Below are positions 1 to 12,465 of a DNA stretch of 64,000 nucleotides, one piece after another. Below the pieces are notes generated by a model. The model searched no databases. It was given only the letters and a program-made list of their open reading frames with translations, and had not been told where the DNA came from. How positions within the stretch are numbered: the stretch's first letter is position 1; each line of letters starts with the position of its first letter. The position numbers and the translations under genes were made by a program. This stretch comes from Melampsora larici-populina 98AG31 (lineage: Eukaryota > Basidiomycota > Pucciniomycetes > Pucciniales > Melampsoraceae): positions 299,380 to 363,379 of the forward strand of contig NW_006768834.1 in assembly GCF_000204055.1 (NCBI RefSeq). Direction: 5' to 3'.

Positions 1-1016
1 GCTAATTACATATGTCAAATGACGTCAGAATAGGTTGGTAGATGGCTCATCAACGCAGAAGAGTGGATTACATAATGTACAAACTTTAAATCATTAGTAA
101 CGGAGGTGTGTGTAAAAAGTTATAAGGCAAATAAAGAATTGGTGTGAATCTCGAATTTACAGTCACAAGTCATATGTAACACTAAAAACCTTAACTTCAC
201 AACTCAATATCTTACTCATCACTCATCAGAAGTAGGTCATGTAGGTGTCAGAAATGATCAGTAACACGGGGGCTACCAGATGCACTTTAGTAATCAAAAA
301 TTGGAGCACATCTGAAAAAATTCGTAATCTCAAAAATTGGTTTTCAGCTAGTTTACAAGGAAAAAATCACCTGTATTCATCATAAGAAGTGCTGTACATC
401 ATATTATTGCGTCATTGATCACTTTTAGCTGTGAAAATTACATCATTTATTAGTAACAAAACCATTACATTGCGTCATCATAGGGTTTTTAGGGAATTTT
501 GGGCGGATTTGATTGGTTTTGAGGCTGTTGACCATTGTAAAAGTTCTAGTACATTGTTATATATACTTTGAGAGGGTTTTGGGACTGTTGTTCCCCTTTT
601 TTTTTCTTTATCATTTACGCCATTATTATTTTGTTTATCATCATAAACTTATTTTAATAGTACCTGTTCACTTAAATACGCCCTTTATTACAGTTATAAA
701 GAGAAATTTACTTTAGTTTTATAGTCATAAAGACTTATTGGGAATAATATCAATCAGATATTGCTTATTTTTTTTCAGTTATCAATTGGGAATAACACTA
801 TAGCAGTGTTGATAGTAATACAAAGTGTGCTTTTGAAGTTAAAATTACGTGTGAAGTTATATTTCTCTGGTGCCTTATCAGTACTCAATACAACAGAGCT
901 CTTTCTGATTGTGTTGTTTTAGAAGAGCAGTCCTTAGACAACTTCTACTAGTCATTTTATTAGTAGATTATCCTCTTCCAGCTCTGTATAACCCTTGTTG
1001 GGTTATAAGTTCTACA
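1..1016 (-). repeat. LTR-like repeat, copy 1 (open at window start)
   Basis: This block is nearly identical to 1949-2964; I see only a handful of substitutions and a 1-bp indel. Read on the minus strand it starts TGTAGAACTTATAACCC, a typical TG start of a long terminal repeat, and runs off the left edge. It contains no convincing gene. It abuts hAT-type coding sequence at 1017. It also carries several short ATF/CREB-like motifs (TGACGTCA, GCGTCAT, ACATCATT) that may be promoter elements. It could be a solo LTR or one end of a larger element outside the window. Confidence 0.6.
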
Positions 1017-1330
1017 CCGTGCGGTTGACGTTTGAAGCATTAGGTTCGTAAGGTCCATCAATTTCCATCTCAATCTTCTTTTCCGCATAAGCTAATTCAA
1101 TCATTTCCTTCGCAAGTGAACTTTCAGCCGATCCTTCTCCAAAAGCAAAGCCGAAGTAATCCAGTTGCAAGCTGGGATGTAAGATAGTCGCGAGGATAAG
1201 TGGGTGTGATGCAAGTGCTTCCTTCAGATAGGCAGTAACTCGGACCATCATAGCATGATACATGGGAAAAAGTGGCTTGGCGCGTGATGATGTCGCATCG
1301 ATCTTCTTTTGCAGACTTTTCTTCAACTTG
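1017..1330 (-). pseudogene. hAT transposase fragment (3' continuation of the gene at 2965-5511)
   Basis: The minus-strand reading frame contains a hAT-family segment: a QKKID motif, then a PMYHAMM-like helix and LILATILHPSLQLDYF. It aligns by eye with the region after residue PEYVEL in the second hAT copy near 23,700-23,900. The upstream half of the same exon lies at 2965-3036, ending in frame with ...VIREYV, and this fragment resumes with KLKKSLQ. So one exon has been split by the repeat at 1331-2964, and it is cut again by copy 1 at 1016. The C-terminal dimerisation region is not in the window. Confidence 0.75.
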
Positions 1331-2964
1331 ACGGTGTGGTGATCAATTTATGGGATCAATTAAAAAATTCACAATTACCAGTTTACCAGTTTATTAGCAG
1401 GATTCAGCAGGAAAGAAAATTTGAAATGGAGGTTTTTGATCAATTGAAGCTCTTGTAGGCTTATGTATTGGTCATTAGGTCAACATTACATCATTTTATT
1501 TCACATTATATATTAAGATCATTATAGTTTACTTACAAATTTATTACAAAAAGAAAGAAAGAAAAACATAAGAAAAATTCGAAATTATAGGTATAAAGGT
1601 TGGAAAATGGTTTTTAGGTTAGTAAAAATAAAGTTATGGGTATTATGAGGTTAGAATATGAAAGAACAACATTATATGATACTATGACAATTTTAATCTT
1701 CAAGGTTGATAAGTAGAAACAGAAGTTATTAGGAAAAAAGCACTTTTTCGAAGTTGGTAAACAAGAGGTACACGTGTAGTTTGGTTGTGTAATAGTGGTA
1801 GTGATGGAATTTAAGGTTGCCAAGAGGATTTTCCGGGATTTTTAAGGCTATAGATGATGATGTCATATTACATGAGCAAGAAAAAGATAGTAGTAGCTGT
1901 GAAAAGTGAAGAAAATGGGTGAAATTCTTGGAAAATGGAGGTTTTCAGCTAATTACATATGTCAAATGACGTCAGAATAGGTTGGTAGATGGCTCATTCA
2001 ACGCAGAAGAGTGGATTACATAATGTACAAACTTTAAATTATTAGTAACGGAGGTGTGTGTAAAAAGTTATAAGGCAAATAAAGAATTGGTGTGAATCTC
2101 GAATTTACAGTCACAAGTCATGTGTAACACTAAAAACCTTAACTTCACAACTCAATATCTTACTCATCACTCATCAGAAGTAGGTCATGTAGGTGTCAGA
2201 AATGATCAGTAACACGTGGGCTACAAGATGCACTTTAGTAATCAAAAATTGGAGCACATCTGAAAAAATTCGTAATCTCAAAAATTGGTTTTCAGCTAGT
2301 TTACAAGGAAAAAATCACCTGTATTCATCATAAGAAGTGCTGTACATCATATTATTGCGTCATTGATCACTTTTAGCTGTGAAAATTACATCATTTATTA
2401 GTAACAAAACCATTACATTGCGTCATCATAGGGTTTTTAGGGAATTTTGGGCGGATTTGATTGGTTTTGAGGCTGTTGACCATTGTAAAAGTTCTAGTAC
2501 ATTGTTATATATACTTTGAGAGGGTTTTGGGACTGTTGTTCCCCTTTTTTTTTCTTTATCATTTACGCCATTATTATTTTGTTTATCATCATAAACTTAT
2601 TTTAATAGTACCTGTTCACTTAAATACGCCCTTTATTACAGTTATAAAGAGAAATTTACTTTAGTTTTATAGTCATAAAGACTTATTGGGAATAATATCA
2701 ATCAGATATTGCTTATTTTTTTTCAGTTATCAATTGGGAATAACACTATAGCAGTGTTGATAGTAATACAAAGTGTGCTTTTGAAGTTAAAATTACGTGT
2801 GAAGTTATATTTCTCTGGTGCCTTATCAGTACTCAATACAACAGAGCTCTTTCTGATTGTGTTGTTTTAGAAGAGCAGTCCTTAGACAACTTCTACTAGT
2901 CATTTTATTAGTAGATTATCCTCTTCCAGCTCTGTATAACCCTTGTTGGGTTATAAGTTCTACA
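1331..2964 (-). mobile_element. LTR-like insertion (about 1.63 kb) inside a hAT exon
   Basis: The insertion separates the two halves of a hAT exon. On the minus strand it begins TGTAGAAC at 2964 and ends close to ...CACCACA at about 1331, giving TG...CA ends. The bases ACGT before and CCGT after may be a decayed target duplication. Positions 1949-2964 duplicate 1-1016; 1331-1948 has no second copy in the window because copy 1 runs off the edge. No protein-coding gene is recognised inside; the 67-residue reading frames are shadows. A solo LTR or non-autonomous retroelement is the simplest reading. Confidence 0.6.
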
Positions 2965-5511
2965 ACGTACTCACGAATCACCAAAGATCCGGTGGGTCCA
3001 CTTTGCTCAAAAAACTTTGTGAGATTCTCAAATTCCTACATGAGTAATAGTATATGATTGTTAGGGAGGGACACCAATGATATGATGACTGAATGGTTAA
3101 AGATATAAATAAACATACCTGGAGAATATTGATTAGATCCCGCACTTGTCGCCACTCGTCAGGCGAAATCATTCCTTTATTGAATATGCCTCGAGGTCGG
3201 TAGACATCTGGAGGCAGAGGGGTTTCACCAACTCGGCTTGTTCCTGCCCTGCGAGGCAATTCCATTTGGTCTTCCTTCAAAATCTGATCGATCACCTTCA
3301 AAGAACAAGTGAGTTGTCAATGTTTCATCATTGGGTATAAATATGATACTTACCTCTCGGGCATTATATAATCGCTTCCAACATTGGAGCTTAATGTTCC
3401 ACCTAATTCCGTAACCAGGTATAGGTCGTGGTAGCTTTTCGGACAGTAATGCTTGGCTGACAGCATCAAAAAGGCAACACATGACTGCGGAGCCACCTAT
3501 CTTTCTACCTATAACATCAAGCTAATAGAATAATTTCTATTAGCTCTCAATTAAATTCTATTTGGATAAATTAAGCATTTGTAAAGACTTACCTTCGTCA
3601 TTAATGCATCCACAGCATTTGCAGCATTTCTATTGCTTGCAGACGGAGTTTCGATCGGAGGAGGCGATTCGTGTGGACCATCCATGACACTGTACCAGTC
3701 AGTACTTTCAGCTGCAGGCGGGAGATCTGAATCGTCAGTCTCGATGACATCTTCCTCCTCGGGCAAATCTTGATCTTCCAAGGCGTCCCCAGTCTCATCT
3801 TCTTCAGGCACGGATTGTAATGTTGTAGTCGGAATTGGGAAATCACCAAGCATGGTTGATTTAACCAGGGGTGGAGGAGGCGCTTGAAGGCCACTATTGA
3901 CCACAAGCGCAAGTTTATGACAAACACATCGAACTCGATCGGTTTGATGATTCCATTTGAACACTCATTGTTTTCCTCACAGTGTTTCTTGATCCGGACG
4001 TTCATGGCCTCAGCGAGCGTGTTGTTATTGCTTCCTGAGTCATGCGTCTGTGCTAGCATGTGGATAAAATAAAACAAATAATCAGCTGAAAGAATAAGTG
4101 AAAAAAGAGTAAAAATTAATCAAGATGAAATACTTATTTTGTTATGAAGCCCATGCTTGATCAGAAGATTGATCAAAGGCTCAGCCAGCCAATCACCTTT
4201 GTGATGCCAGGCGATGAGCTTCAAGGCAAAGTGCCTAGTGACATAGGTCCAGTCCTTAGTGACAAAGGTCACGCTAGCACCCAAGAATCCATAACGATTT
4301 CCAGCAGTTGTCCATGCGTCGTGAATGAGTCCGAATGAGCTTTTGAGGGACTGATAAGAAGAAATCAATCAATTTATTAAGGCATTAATATATCAGGAAA
4401 TTACATGAAAGGATCGATGGAAGAATCAAAATGAAGATTCTGACCTTTAATTCATCAATCACAGAAGATCGCATGTCAAGATAAGCTTCATGCGCGAATT
4501 TAGAAACCCAGGATCTTCCAAATAGGTGAGCATTCGGATTGGCATAACGAAAAGCCGCCCGTAGGTATGGATCTTCCATGCGCCTCCATGGTTGAGCTGT
4601 TCTAATAACCCACATGCCTAGAAGCTGATTGAGTACTTGATTTTCGAACTTAGGTACTGTCTGAGCAAATGCCAGCATGGAAGCTTGCCCTTCGGTTGTG
4701 TTGTTGTCTTCGGATCGTTGTTCAAAGACCGTGAGCGGAAGTCTACAACCGTTTTCAATTGCCTTGGATCGCTTCTGACAACCCGGCTTTCCGGACTTGC
4801 CGTCTTGCCTGGAACCGTCTCGATGCGCGAGGAGGTTGGTACTCGAAGTTGGAGAGCACGCCACCTTGACACCACACCACTTGCAAGGATAAGCAGTTGC
4901 CGTGTCACCTTTAGCCTAAATGTTACCACGTAAAAGGTGTAAGTAATAGTAGCTACGCTATGAAAGAGTCGAAACGTACTGAAAAAAAGAATCCACAAAA
5001 GAACACTTACATTAGTGATGGTGACCATGCCATCAAAATATTTGCGGATGTTATCAAACTGAGTTTCTTTCTTTGGCGGCTTGTCGGCGACCTTATTGTT
5101 CTCCTCATCGGAGTCTTGTATCAAGTTGATCTGCAGGCTTACACCACTACTGACATTAGGTTCTTTTCCTTTCGCTGCCTGTCTAGAACGTTTCGATCAA
5201 TCCTTGGGAGGGTTCTTGCGCCTCGTTGGCTGACATATGGACTGATCAGATGAAGCATCATCCGCAGTAGTATCGTGGCGCTTGCGCTTGGAAACAGAGG
5301 AAGTAACTTTGGTGGGAGAATCGTGGTGCTTGCGCTTGGTGCTAGGTTCTGGCTGGAAGACCGAACCATCAGTTCCAGAGTCATTGTCGTCGTGTCGTCG
5401 AACAGAACGGCGAGAATCGGCCGGAGAATTAACTAAGTAAGTTTGTTTTCTTAATGGTGAGGGCCGGGAACTACAACGGACAGTGGAATGTGGAGTAGAT
5501 GAAGATGACAT
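2965..5511 (-). pseudogene. hAT transposase, element 1 (interrupted and frameshifted)
   Basis: This is a multi-exon hAT-type DNA transposase on the minus strand, starting at ATG 5511. The N-terminus is Ser/Lys/Arg-rich and probably nuclear. Next come a BED-like zinc-binding region near 4800-4900, a segment with NQLLGMWVIRTAQPW, and a catalytic-core block with GLIHDAWTTAGNRYGFLGA at about 4270-4340. DSGSNNNTLAEAM and CHKLALVVNSGL follow, then GYGIRWNIKLQCW and an exon ending EYV at 2965, where a repeat has inserted. The same order is seen in the copy at 21.1-24.5 kb. The reading frame shifts near 3960, between EENNE and FKWNHQ, so the copy looks dead even without the insertion. The family is clear; exon borders are approximate. 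Confidence 0.8.
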
Positions 5512-5940
5512 TTTGTTGGATTGATGTGAAACTACGGTAAGAGAACACAACCTATGTATGAGATCAAGAAATCAGGAAGCGAGGTAAAGAAATAATTTGA
5601 TCAATAAAAGTGATGAATCAAAGTACATAGACGAGAGAAATGACCTACCGTTTTAACACAATAGATCGGGTCAGATAGCCTAATGTCGTTGACCAGGCGA
5701 CATGTTTCCATCGCCCCATGTCGACTCACCACTAGCTTGCTTAGTGATGCGAAAGCCGAACGAGGAAAGCCAGGTGAGCGTGAGCAAAGCGCTAATTAGA
5801 CCGAACAGGCTAGATTGATTACGAAAGAGATCAGATGTATAGGTTTCGTCGGTAGTGGGTGGTGATCATGCAAGGGATTCACTGAATAGGGAAGGTGTAC
5901 TGGGTAAGACTCAGAGTCGGACGGGAAGGGAAGGGTAGAG
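5512..5940. other. 5' flank of hAT element 1, no gene seen
   Basis: I see no convincing reading frame here. It is probably the promoter or subterminal part of hAT element 1. Confidence 0.4.
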
Positions 5941-5944
5941 GGTT

Positions 5945-6175
5945 AATACAGGTACTTACCGGTACTTTACCGGGTATCGTACCTGATTTCCAGGTACCGG
6001 TCATTCCAGTATTGGTATTGTACCTGGTGTACGGTACTATACCCGGTAAAGTACCTCGACTAAAAAAATAAAATTTCATGACCTGTAGTAAAGTACCTGG
6101 CTCCTAGGTACGATACTACCAGGTACTGTACTGGCAAAAACAGATACTGTACTGTACTATACCGGTACTAGTACA
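5945..6175. repeat. GTAC-rich palindromic array
   Basis: About sixteen GTAC or GGTAC words occur in roughly 230 bp, many inside longer palindromes such as CCGGTAC and GGTACC. They lie in both orientations and without a fixed period. The array abuts the 5' end of the truncated DUF6589-type gene at 6176. Clustered short palindromes of this sort are common in subterminal regions of DNA transposons, but no inverted ends or transposase could be tied to it. Confidence 0.6.
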
Positions 6176-7198
6176 TTAACTGTTGCTGCGTTGACAATGG
6201 TTTGTTCCATCATTGCAGTATCTTGCAATCGACGTAGCAATGCAATACCCCTGGCCAACGGACTAATGGCATTAGCTGGTGGGGTCACTTGTTGAGTAAA
6301 TGAATGGCTCCATGCGTACGGTATGACGACCTTGAGATCTAGTATTCTACACGCCATGGAACATCTTCAAGAGGTACAGGAACAGAAAATGATGGATTTA
6401 TTTAAAATCAACCATAAAATCATGCCAGTATTATGCTATGATAATATCGACATACACTTGAAAATCCACAACGCTCGTGTTGACGCCACGTCTCATCTCT
6501 TCCATGGTACTTGGGGTTATTTCAATGTGATACCCTCGCCAGTTTTAGCTAATTGTCCCAAAGAATCAGTCGGCCTCCCAGTGTTTTTGGAATCCATGGA
6601 ATCAGCGGATCGCAAACCGGTGGAGATGTCAATGTTCTGCCCAGATACTTCGGCAAACAAACATTGGTTGTCAGTTATTAAATCCCAGCTCGCAAAGGCC
6701 CTAATTGAATATTCAGATCAAATACCAGGCGCACCCAAAAAACATATGTTACCACGACTGGACTGTAGTCCTCCCCCGATAGATCAAATCCAGATGCATA
6801 AGCCAAATATCCACTTCCTCCGTATGATGGATGCACCTGATTCATCAGCGGATGGAGTGTCACGTGTAGTAGACCAGGTGACCGGCCAAATTGGTGTGGA
6901 TAGTGCCAAATTAGCCGAGCACCTTTTGATTGCTGGAGGAGATGTGGGATCAAACCTGCTAGTCAAAAGTCTGCGTGTGAAGCGATTCCCACCAATTGAT
7001 GATGTCAAAGGTTTGGAATGGGTTTTGTCAATTTTTGGTGGAGCCCATACGACATGGAACTTTGCGAAAAACCTGTGGACTCTACATTGGGGTAATCCTG
7101 ACCAATCTGAAGACACCGGGGTTTGGCGTTTGGCGTTCTCTTTAGGCCTAGAGTATAAGAAGCCTGTGCAGTCACAAGATTTTAATACGATCATGTGA
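6176..7198 (+). pseudogene. DUF6589-type gene, N-terminal/central part, 5'-truncated with an in-frame TGA
   Basis: The reading frame contains a hydrophobic segment, then SCNRRSNAIPLANGLMALAGG, VNEWLHAYGMTTLR, LCYDNIDIHLKIHNARVD and later GGDVGSNLLVKSLRVKRFPP and GLEWVLSIFGGAHTTWN. I recognise this order from fungal DUF6589 proteins, a family of unknown function usually dispersed like transposons. The frame begins right at the edge of the GTAC array, so the 5' end is lost. A TGA at 6293-6295 interrupts an otherwise conserved stretch where Arg (CGA) would fit. The frame stops at 7198 after DFNTIM. The C-terminal part probably corresponds to 12,784-13,826, with 5.6 kb of unrelated DNA between. 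Confidence 0.6.
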
Positions 7199-10100
7199 TT
7201 GTGCCAAATCATTACAAGTTAAAGGTCAACTATGAATTTGTTTATCCGTACTTCACACTACCGCAAATACTTTGATTTTCCATTACCACCACATCCAATT
7301 ACTGTAGTTCTGTCAGCCTGAGACTCTAAGTCATGGCAGATGACTGGTAGTTCAGAGCTGAATAGTACTTACCAAATGTATTCTATCAAGTTTTAGACAA
7401 TATTATTGAAACTTGAGGGAGATTATTTTTCAATTCTTTGTAAGTAAAAGGAACTATAGTCGTTACGTATAGTTGTCTTAGGTGCGGGATGATTACCGCT
7501 GCCAGTAGCTTATCGAAGTGCAATCACAACGGTAGCCTTCTAAGGTGAATACGAAGGGATTCGTGGTTATTCCCTAGGTCCACTCTTTTAGATCACTCTA
7601 CGTAACATAGTAATATTATTATCATTGTGGTAAATATCAACTTACTCATAAATTGAGTTGTTATATTATCACCATCCTTACCCTTACCTTGCCACGTGGT
7701 GAGGTAAGGGTTATTTGGGAAAGTGCGCTACCCAAGCTCGAATTTGGTTTTTGTGAACCAAATCTTTGGTTGCACGAAACCAACTTTTTGGTTTATTTCA
7801 ACCGATGTTGGTTTGTCCGAACCAACGTTTTCTGTTAGCTTGAGCAGCACCCTGATCGAAAGGATGGTTATCCCATTGTAGGGTGGGTGGGATGGAAAAA
7901 GTTTTTTAAAGTGAACTTTAAAGAGAGATCGAAAAGGAGACTGAGTTATTAGATACCACAAACTTGTGTACGAAACTACTGAGCGGGATGAGTGAGTCAA
8001 AATAAGGAAAAGGGTTATGTATTTCCTTACTCGACTTCCTCCCCGCGGGTGACATGTAAATAAGTATTTCACGTGTCAGTTTCACACATTGTGGACGCTT
8101 CCACCAAAGCGTACCTTTATTGGTGTATCTAATGACGCTTTAGCGTTGGTTTGATGAATTTCTCATCAAAAGGAAAATGAGAGGCTATCTACAATATCAA
8201 TTCAAATAGTAAGGAAACCATCAATTGATAAAGAGATAGTGACTCAGAGAAAAAAAGGGTGTCTTTGATATGAAAGAAGATGCGATAAAGGATTCTAAAA
8301 GATAAGAATTCTAAATAAGTCTTCTTTCAGATGAAAGATAAACAAAGAAGGATTTTGATGTAAAATGCTAATTCATTGATGAGTTGCGGTAAAAAGTGGT
8401 ACGGTATAATGTTAAGATTGTTCTCTCCTCTTGTGATGCGGAAAACTACTGCTTATATATCATTATGCAGGTCTCTTTGTGATATAACACATAAGGGTTT
8501 TTCATGCGTGTTTCAGGGTCTGTTGTAACCAATGCAATGTTACTTGTTTCTGATCTCTTAGTTACATTCTTGGAATGTAACTAGGCTCAAGGAAATATCT
8601 ATCCTTTGTTGAGATCAGGGTCTTCTGAAGGTTGAGTATGTCATCACGAGTTCTTTCAAGCTAATGCATATGTAATATTATCTACTTCATATAACTATTA
8701 AAATATTACATATAACATCTTTGTTATCCCCTAGTAATCTTGGATGATCTTTATGACTGCCAATGGGAGTATTACCTAAATGCTCCTCATGGCTGACAAG
8801 TTCCTTGATCCCTCCTTCCGTGTATAATTTATTTGCCAGGTATCCTTATTCACAAAGTCTGTTCTGAGTGTCAAATGAACGATTGCCACAGATTATCATA
8901 TTCTCACCTCGCTTAACTCTTAGTGCTATCACGCTTTCTCCTTCTACGTCACACTTGCTGGGCTTCACACTCCAGATTTGCTTCAATCGTACGTTCTATC
9001 ATTCCCTGACCCTTCCACCCGAGGTTTCCCTTCCAAATTACTCCATTACCACTCCGTCATATCACACTAATTGCTCCCTACATCGTACTCTATTGCTCAC
9101 TACTGTTGCAATGTCCAAATTACTCATCTACCATTGTGGATCCAATTGATATGTAAGTTCTTTTAATTTATCATTTTATCAGCGGAAACCCCGATTATTC
9201 CTCAATTCCAACAAACTTTGAACGCAGTTCCAGCTGTCCTCCAAGCCAACTTGATTATCATCATCATTCATCCATGTTATTCCATGTTTCCATGTTAGAG
9301 GCAAACATGGGATTCAGACAAAACCTCCCAAAAGCTTGAACGTACACTCTCCCAGTTATGAAAACAGCCAATCTTATCCCTCAATACCTGTAGTTCTTTT
9401 GGCTAGCCAACCTTCACATAACACCGCACAAACTCCCTCCCAACATAGTCGTTGCATCCTGGCAAGCGGTTACCCGACGTTACTCTTAAGCAAGCGGGTT
9501 TGTAATTCAAATGGTCTCACTAATTTCTAAAAATTGGAATCAACTTCTCATTCAAACTTATCTCCAGGACAATCTTCTCAAGTAAAGCAAGTAAATCCAA
9601 TCAATAGCAAATCTTGGAAGATTCTCAATTAGTTTTACTGATTCCCTCTATTGTGTTTCTAGAATTTTGAACTTTAGACTTTGAAACGATGAAAAACAAT
9701 CAAATCACTGAAGAATCCAATTAACTTCACGATTAAAATCTATCAAAGACAATCCAACTGATTCAAAAGACACAAAAGAAATTATTCATGATTTACTCTT
9801 ATCAGTAGCTTCATCAACTACATCAATCAAATTTCCATCAATCAATGCATTAGCAATCTTATGCTCAGATCAATCTACCTCTTTTTAATCAGACTTGTTT
9901 TTTGATTCATTGATCTTTGACTTACATGCTTCAAGTCTTTCCTAACTTGGGACTCGAATGTGATCAATCGACTAGATCAATTTATTTGACATCTCTTCTT
10001 TGAAGTCAAAGTTGAAACTTTCACAATCGACTGAATTCAATGTTGATTTTGAAATTCCTGGGCTTTTGGCTTTTGTGACTAATCATCAATTGATTAGAGA

Positions 10101-12004
10101 GTTTGTCAGTACTGAATTAAACAGTCGGCTAATTTGAGCTATTGCTCTCAGAACTCCGAGTTGAACTGTTCAGAATCGACAGTCAAACCTTGAGGTATAA
10201 TTCTACGTGGACATTCACTTTTTCACTTACATATATTCAAACTGCTTGCTCCTGTGCCATCTAGGTGAGTTTTCTTTTGATCTCGGTCCAATTCCGATTG
10301 TATTTAAATCGATCTCAGCCTCCTAAAAGCTTTAGTCATCCCAACTAATTAATCTTCATCTTATTCGCTTTAATTTCACTTAACAGGCTACAGTCATCAT
10401 CATCATCAAGCTTTTGATTTTGATGTCGGACAACCTTTTCCATGCACTTATCAAAACTAGGTCAGTTCCCTTTCTGTTTGTGAGTAATTCCGACTTGATT
10501 TAAATTACCTTCTGCCCTCCTTGACGCCATTCATCTTTACTAATGTGATCTCCTTTTTGTGCCAGCTTGTCAAAATATCTGTTTTAGTTACTATGTTGTG
10601 ATTGAATTTTAAATGTGTTATAATTGTAGTTCTTGAGCTATTCAGTTCAAGCAACTTTTGCTTCTTTTTCAACTGAGTTTGCACCAATGACTGATTTGAA
10701 CTTCCTTGACTTTGATCTCAATGCATTTGAAAAGGTAAGTGATTGATTCATGTTCTGGTTTTCTTTAATCTTGATACTGATTTGTTTTTTTGATTGATTG
10801 ATGAAAGGGATGGGAAAGATTAATAAATATAGAAATTTTAATACCAATTAAAACTTGAACAATAATTGAATGTTGAAACTAATAATGATGGATCATATGG
10901 AAAGCAAAACCATAATGTTGGATTGGTTTTTTTAACTGAAATTGATATAATCATTGAAAGTAGATTAGATTTAGCTTTAGATTGGAAAAGCACCGGTGTG
11001 GAAAAGATGGTGCAAGATTTGGTCTGATTGGACTTTTTTGGGGGTGGTTCAGGATTTGGGTTTAGAGGCCATTTATGTATTTAGTTGGGTTCATAGTTGG
11101 GTTCATATTGTTCATATCATTATTTCAAATTCAGCATTCAAAACTTCAAGTCAAGAATAAGTTGTTGTAAATCAATGGTAATGAAATATAAACTATTTTT
11201 CGTCATTTTCCTCAAATACACAAAAACTTCAAGGTATGTAGATCATTACCTCTTGGCAAAACAACAAATTAAGAGGTTAATTAGAATGTCTTGATCTAAC
11301 ATTTTTTTTCAAAAATGTTTTCTTTATAATCCAACTCAAAATTTTGAAAATCTCACTTTTTTACTTATTGTACTTAGATCCTGTATATATTTACCAATTA
11401 AGTGATATGATTTTTCAATTCAAGATCAAAACAAAACAGATGATAAAGTCAAATTGTGAGCAGCAGAATCCATTTTGAAACCTGAAGTAGTCAAATGTGC
11501 AACCCTGACACCAAATGAACCAAGCCAGAGTAAAAAAATCAAGGAAAATGTGGTTGTAACTCAACCCAACCCCCCCCAAGAGACCATAGGTGAATATCAA
11601 TTGATTTATGGATCAGCCAATGTAACAATGTGAAACACTCTAGATGGACCAGCTTTTTATGAACCAATTCCATCTAAAAATAGAGTGAATATCATGTGAC
11701 AAAACATTACTTGAGGTACTCTGATATTCAAACCATTAGGTGGTTGGAGATTAGGCTTAGGGGTCAGGCTTAGGATAAGGATATCATCACTCTGTCCCTA
11801 GGGTATGCAACATTCATTTTGTTCCCAATGACCATCATTCCTCCTGACCCTTGATCCCACCACATTGAGGAATCCTGAGCAGCATGACCTCCATACCCCT
11901 CCTGCCTCATTCCATCCTGTTTTTTGCTGCCAGCAGCAAATATCTAACAGCCCTCTCTAGGATCACCTTCATTTGTGTTTAGTAGCCTTAAGTGTGTAAT
12001 ATAC
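7199..12004. other. AT-rich non-coding stretch between the two DUF6589 parts
   Basis: No reading frame here looks like a gene. Contents noted: a run of short hairpins at 7742-7828, long AT-rich DNA at 8.1-11.9 kb, and scattered GTAAGT-like words without a supported exon chain. It may be insertion material that separated the two DUF6589 parts. Confidence 0.4.
7742..7828. repeat. Four consecutive TTGGTT/AACCAA hairpins
   Basis: Within about 90 bp the words TTTGGTT and AACCAA(A) alternate four times, each pair separated by 5-8 nt. This gives a string of adjacent short stem-loops on either strand. No terminal repeats or gene overlap it. Confidence 0.65.
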
Positions 12005-12007
12005 TTA

Positions 12008-12465
12008 GGGTGTGTTCACTTAAGCAATTTCTGTCCAGAAATCACATTATGGAAATTTAAAAATGTAAAAATTGACCATGTTCCACCAAACCAGCACTTT
12101 AAAATTTTGCAGAATGTGATTTTCAGCCTGGAACCAACGCCCCAAGTGTTCCAAGCCCCAAACCCTTGGGTTGCAGGTTCAGTCAGGCTTCTTGGGACCC
12201 CGTAGGATTTGGGGGCGGGGGGGCATAGTCCTCAAACCCGTGATTGTATCCGTGGGGACCCCCGGCTTCCCACAGGTTTTAGGCATTCAGGATAGGGGTT
12301 GGGGGGCTTCTGAGAGCTGGGTTTTGATTGGTTTGGGGTAGCGTTTGGGCACAGGGGGCTTATTGGGTATTGGTTTGGGGTGCGGGTAGGCCATTACATG
12401 CGTTGTTTGGGCTGGGCCCAGGCTGATGTGATTTCTGACCAGAAATTGCTTAAGCAAACGTGCCC
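12008..12465. mobile_element. MITE of PIF/Harbinger type with TTA target duplication
   Basis: The left end GGGTGTGTTCACTTAAGC and the reverse complement of the right end, GGGCACGTTTGCTTAAGC, match. Similarity continues inward through CAATTTCTG and CAGAAATCACAT, about 40 bp in all. TTA flanks both ends (12,005-12,007 and 12,466-12,468). A 3-bp TTA duplication and GGG-starting ends are the signature of PIF/Harbinger/Tourist elements. The 458-bp interior has no transposase, so it is non-autonomous. Confidence 0.85.

Noticed and set aside
513..716. 67-residue reading frame repeated at 2461-2664
   Set aside because: Identical only because the whole repeat is duplicated; starts with a non-ATG codon and has no protein features.
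1..2964. Tandem duplication with 1948-bp period
   Set aside because: The sequences following the two copies (1017... and 2965...) differ and are consecutive parts of one hAT exon, so separate insertions fit better.
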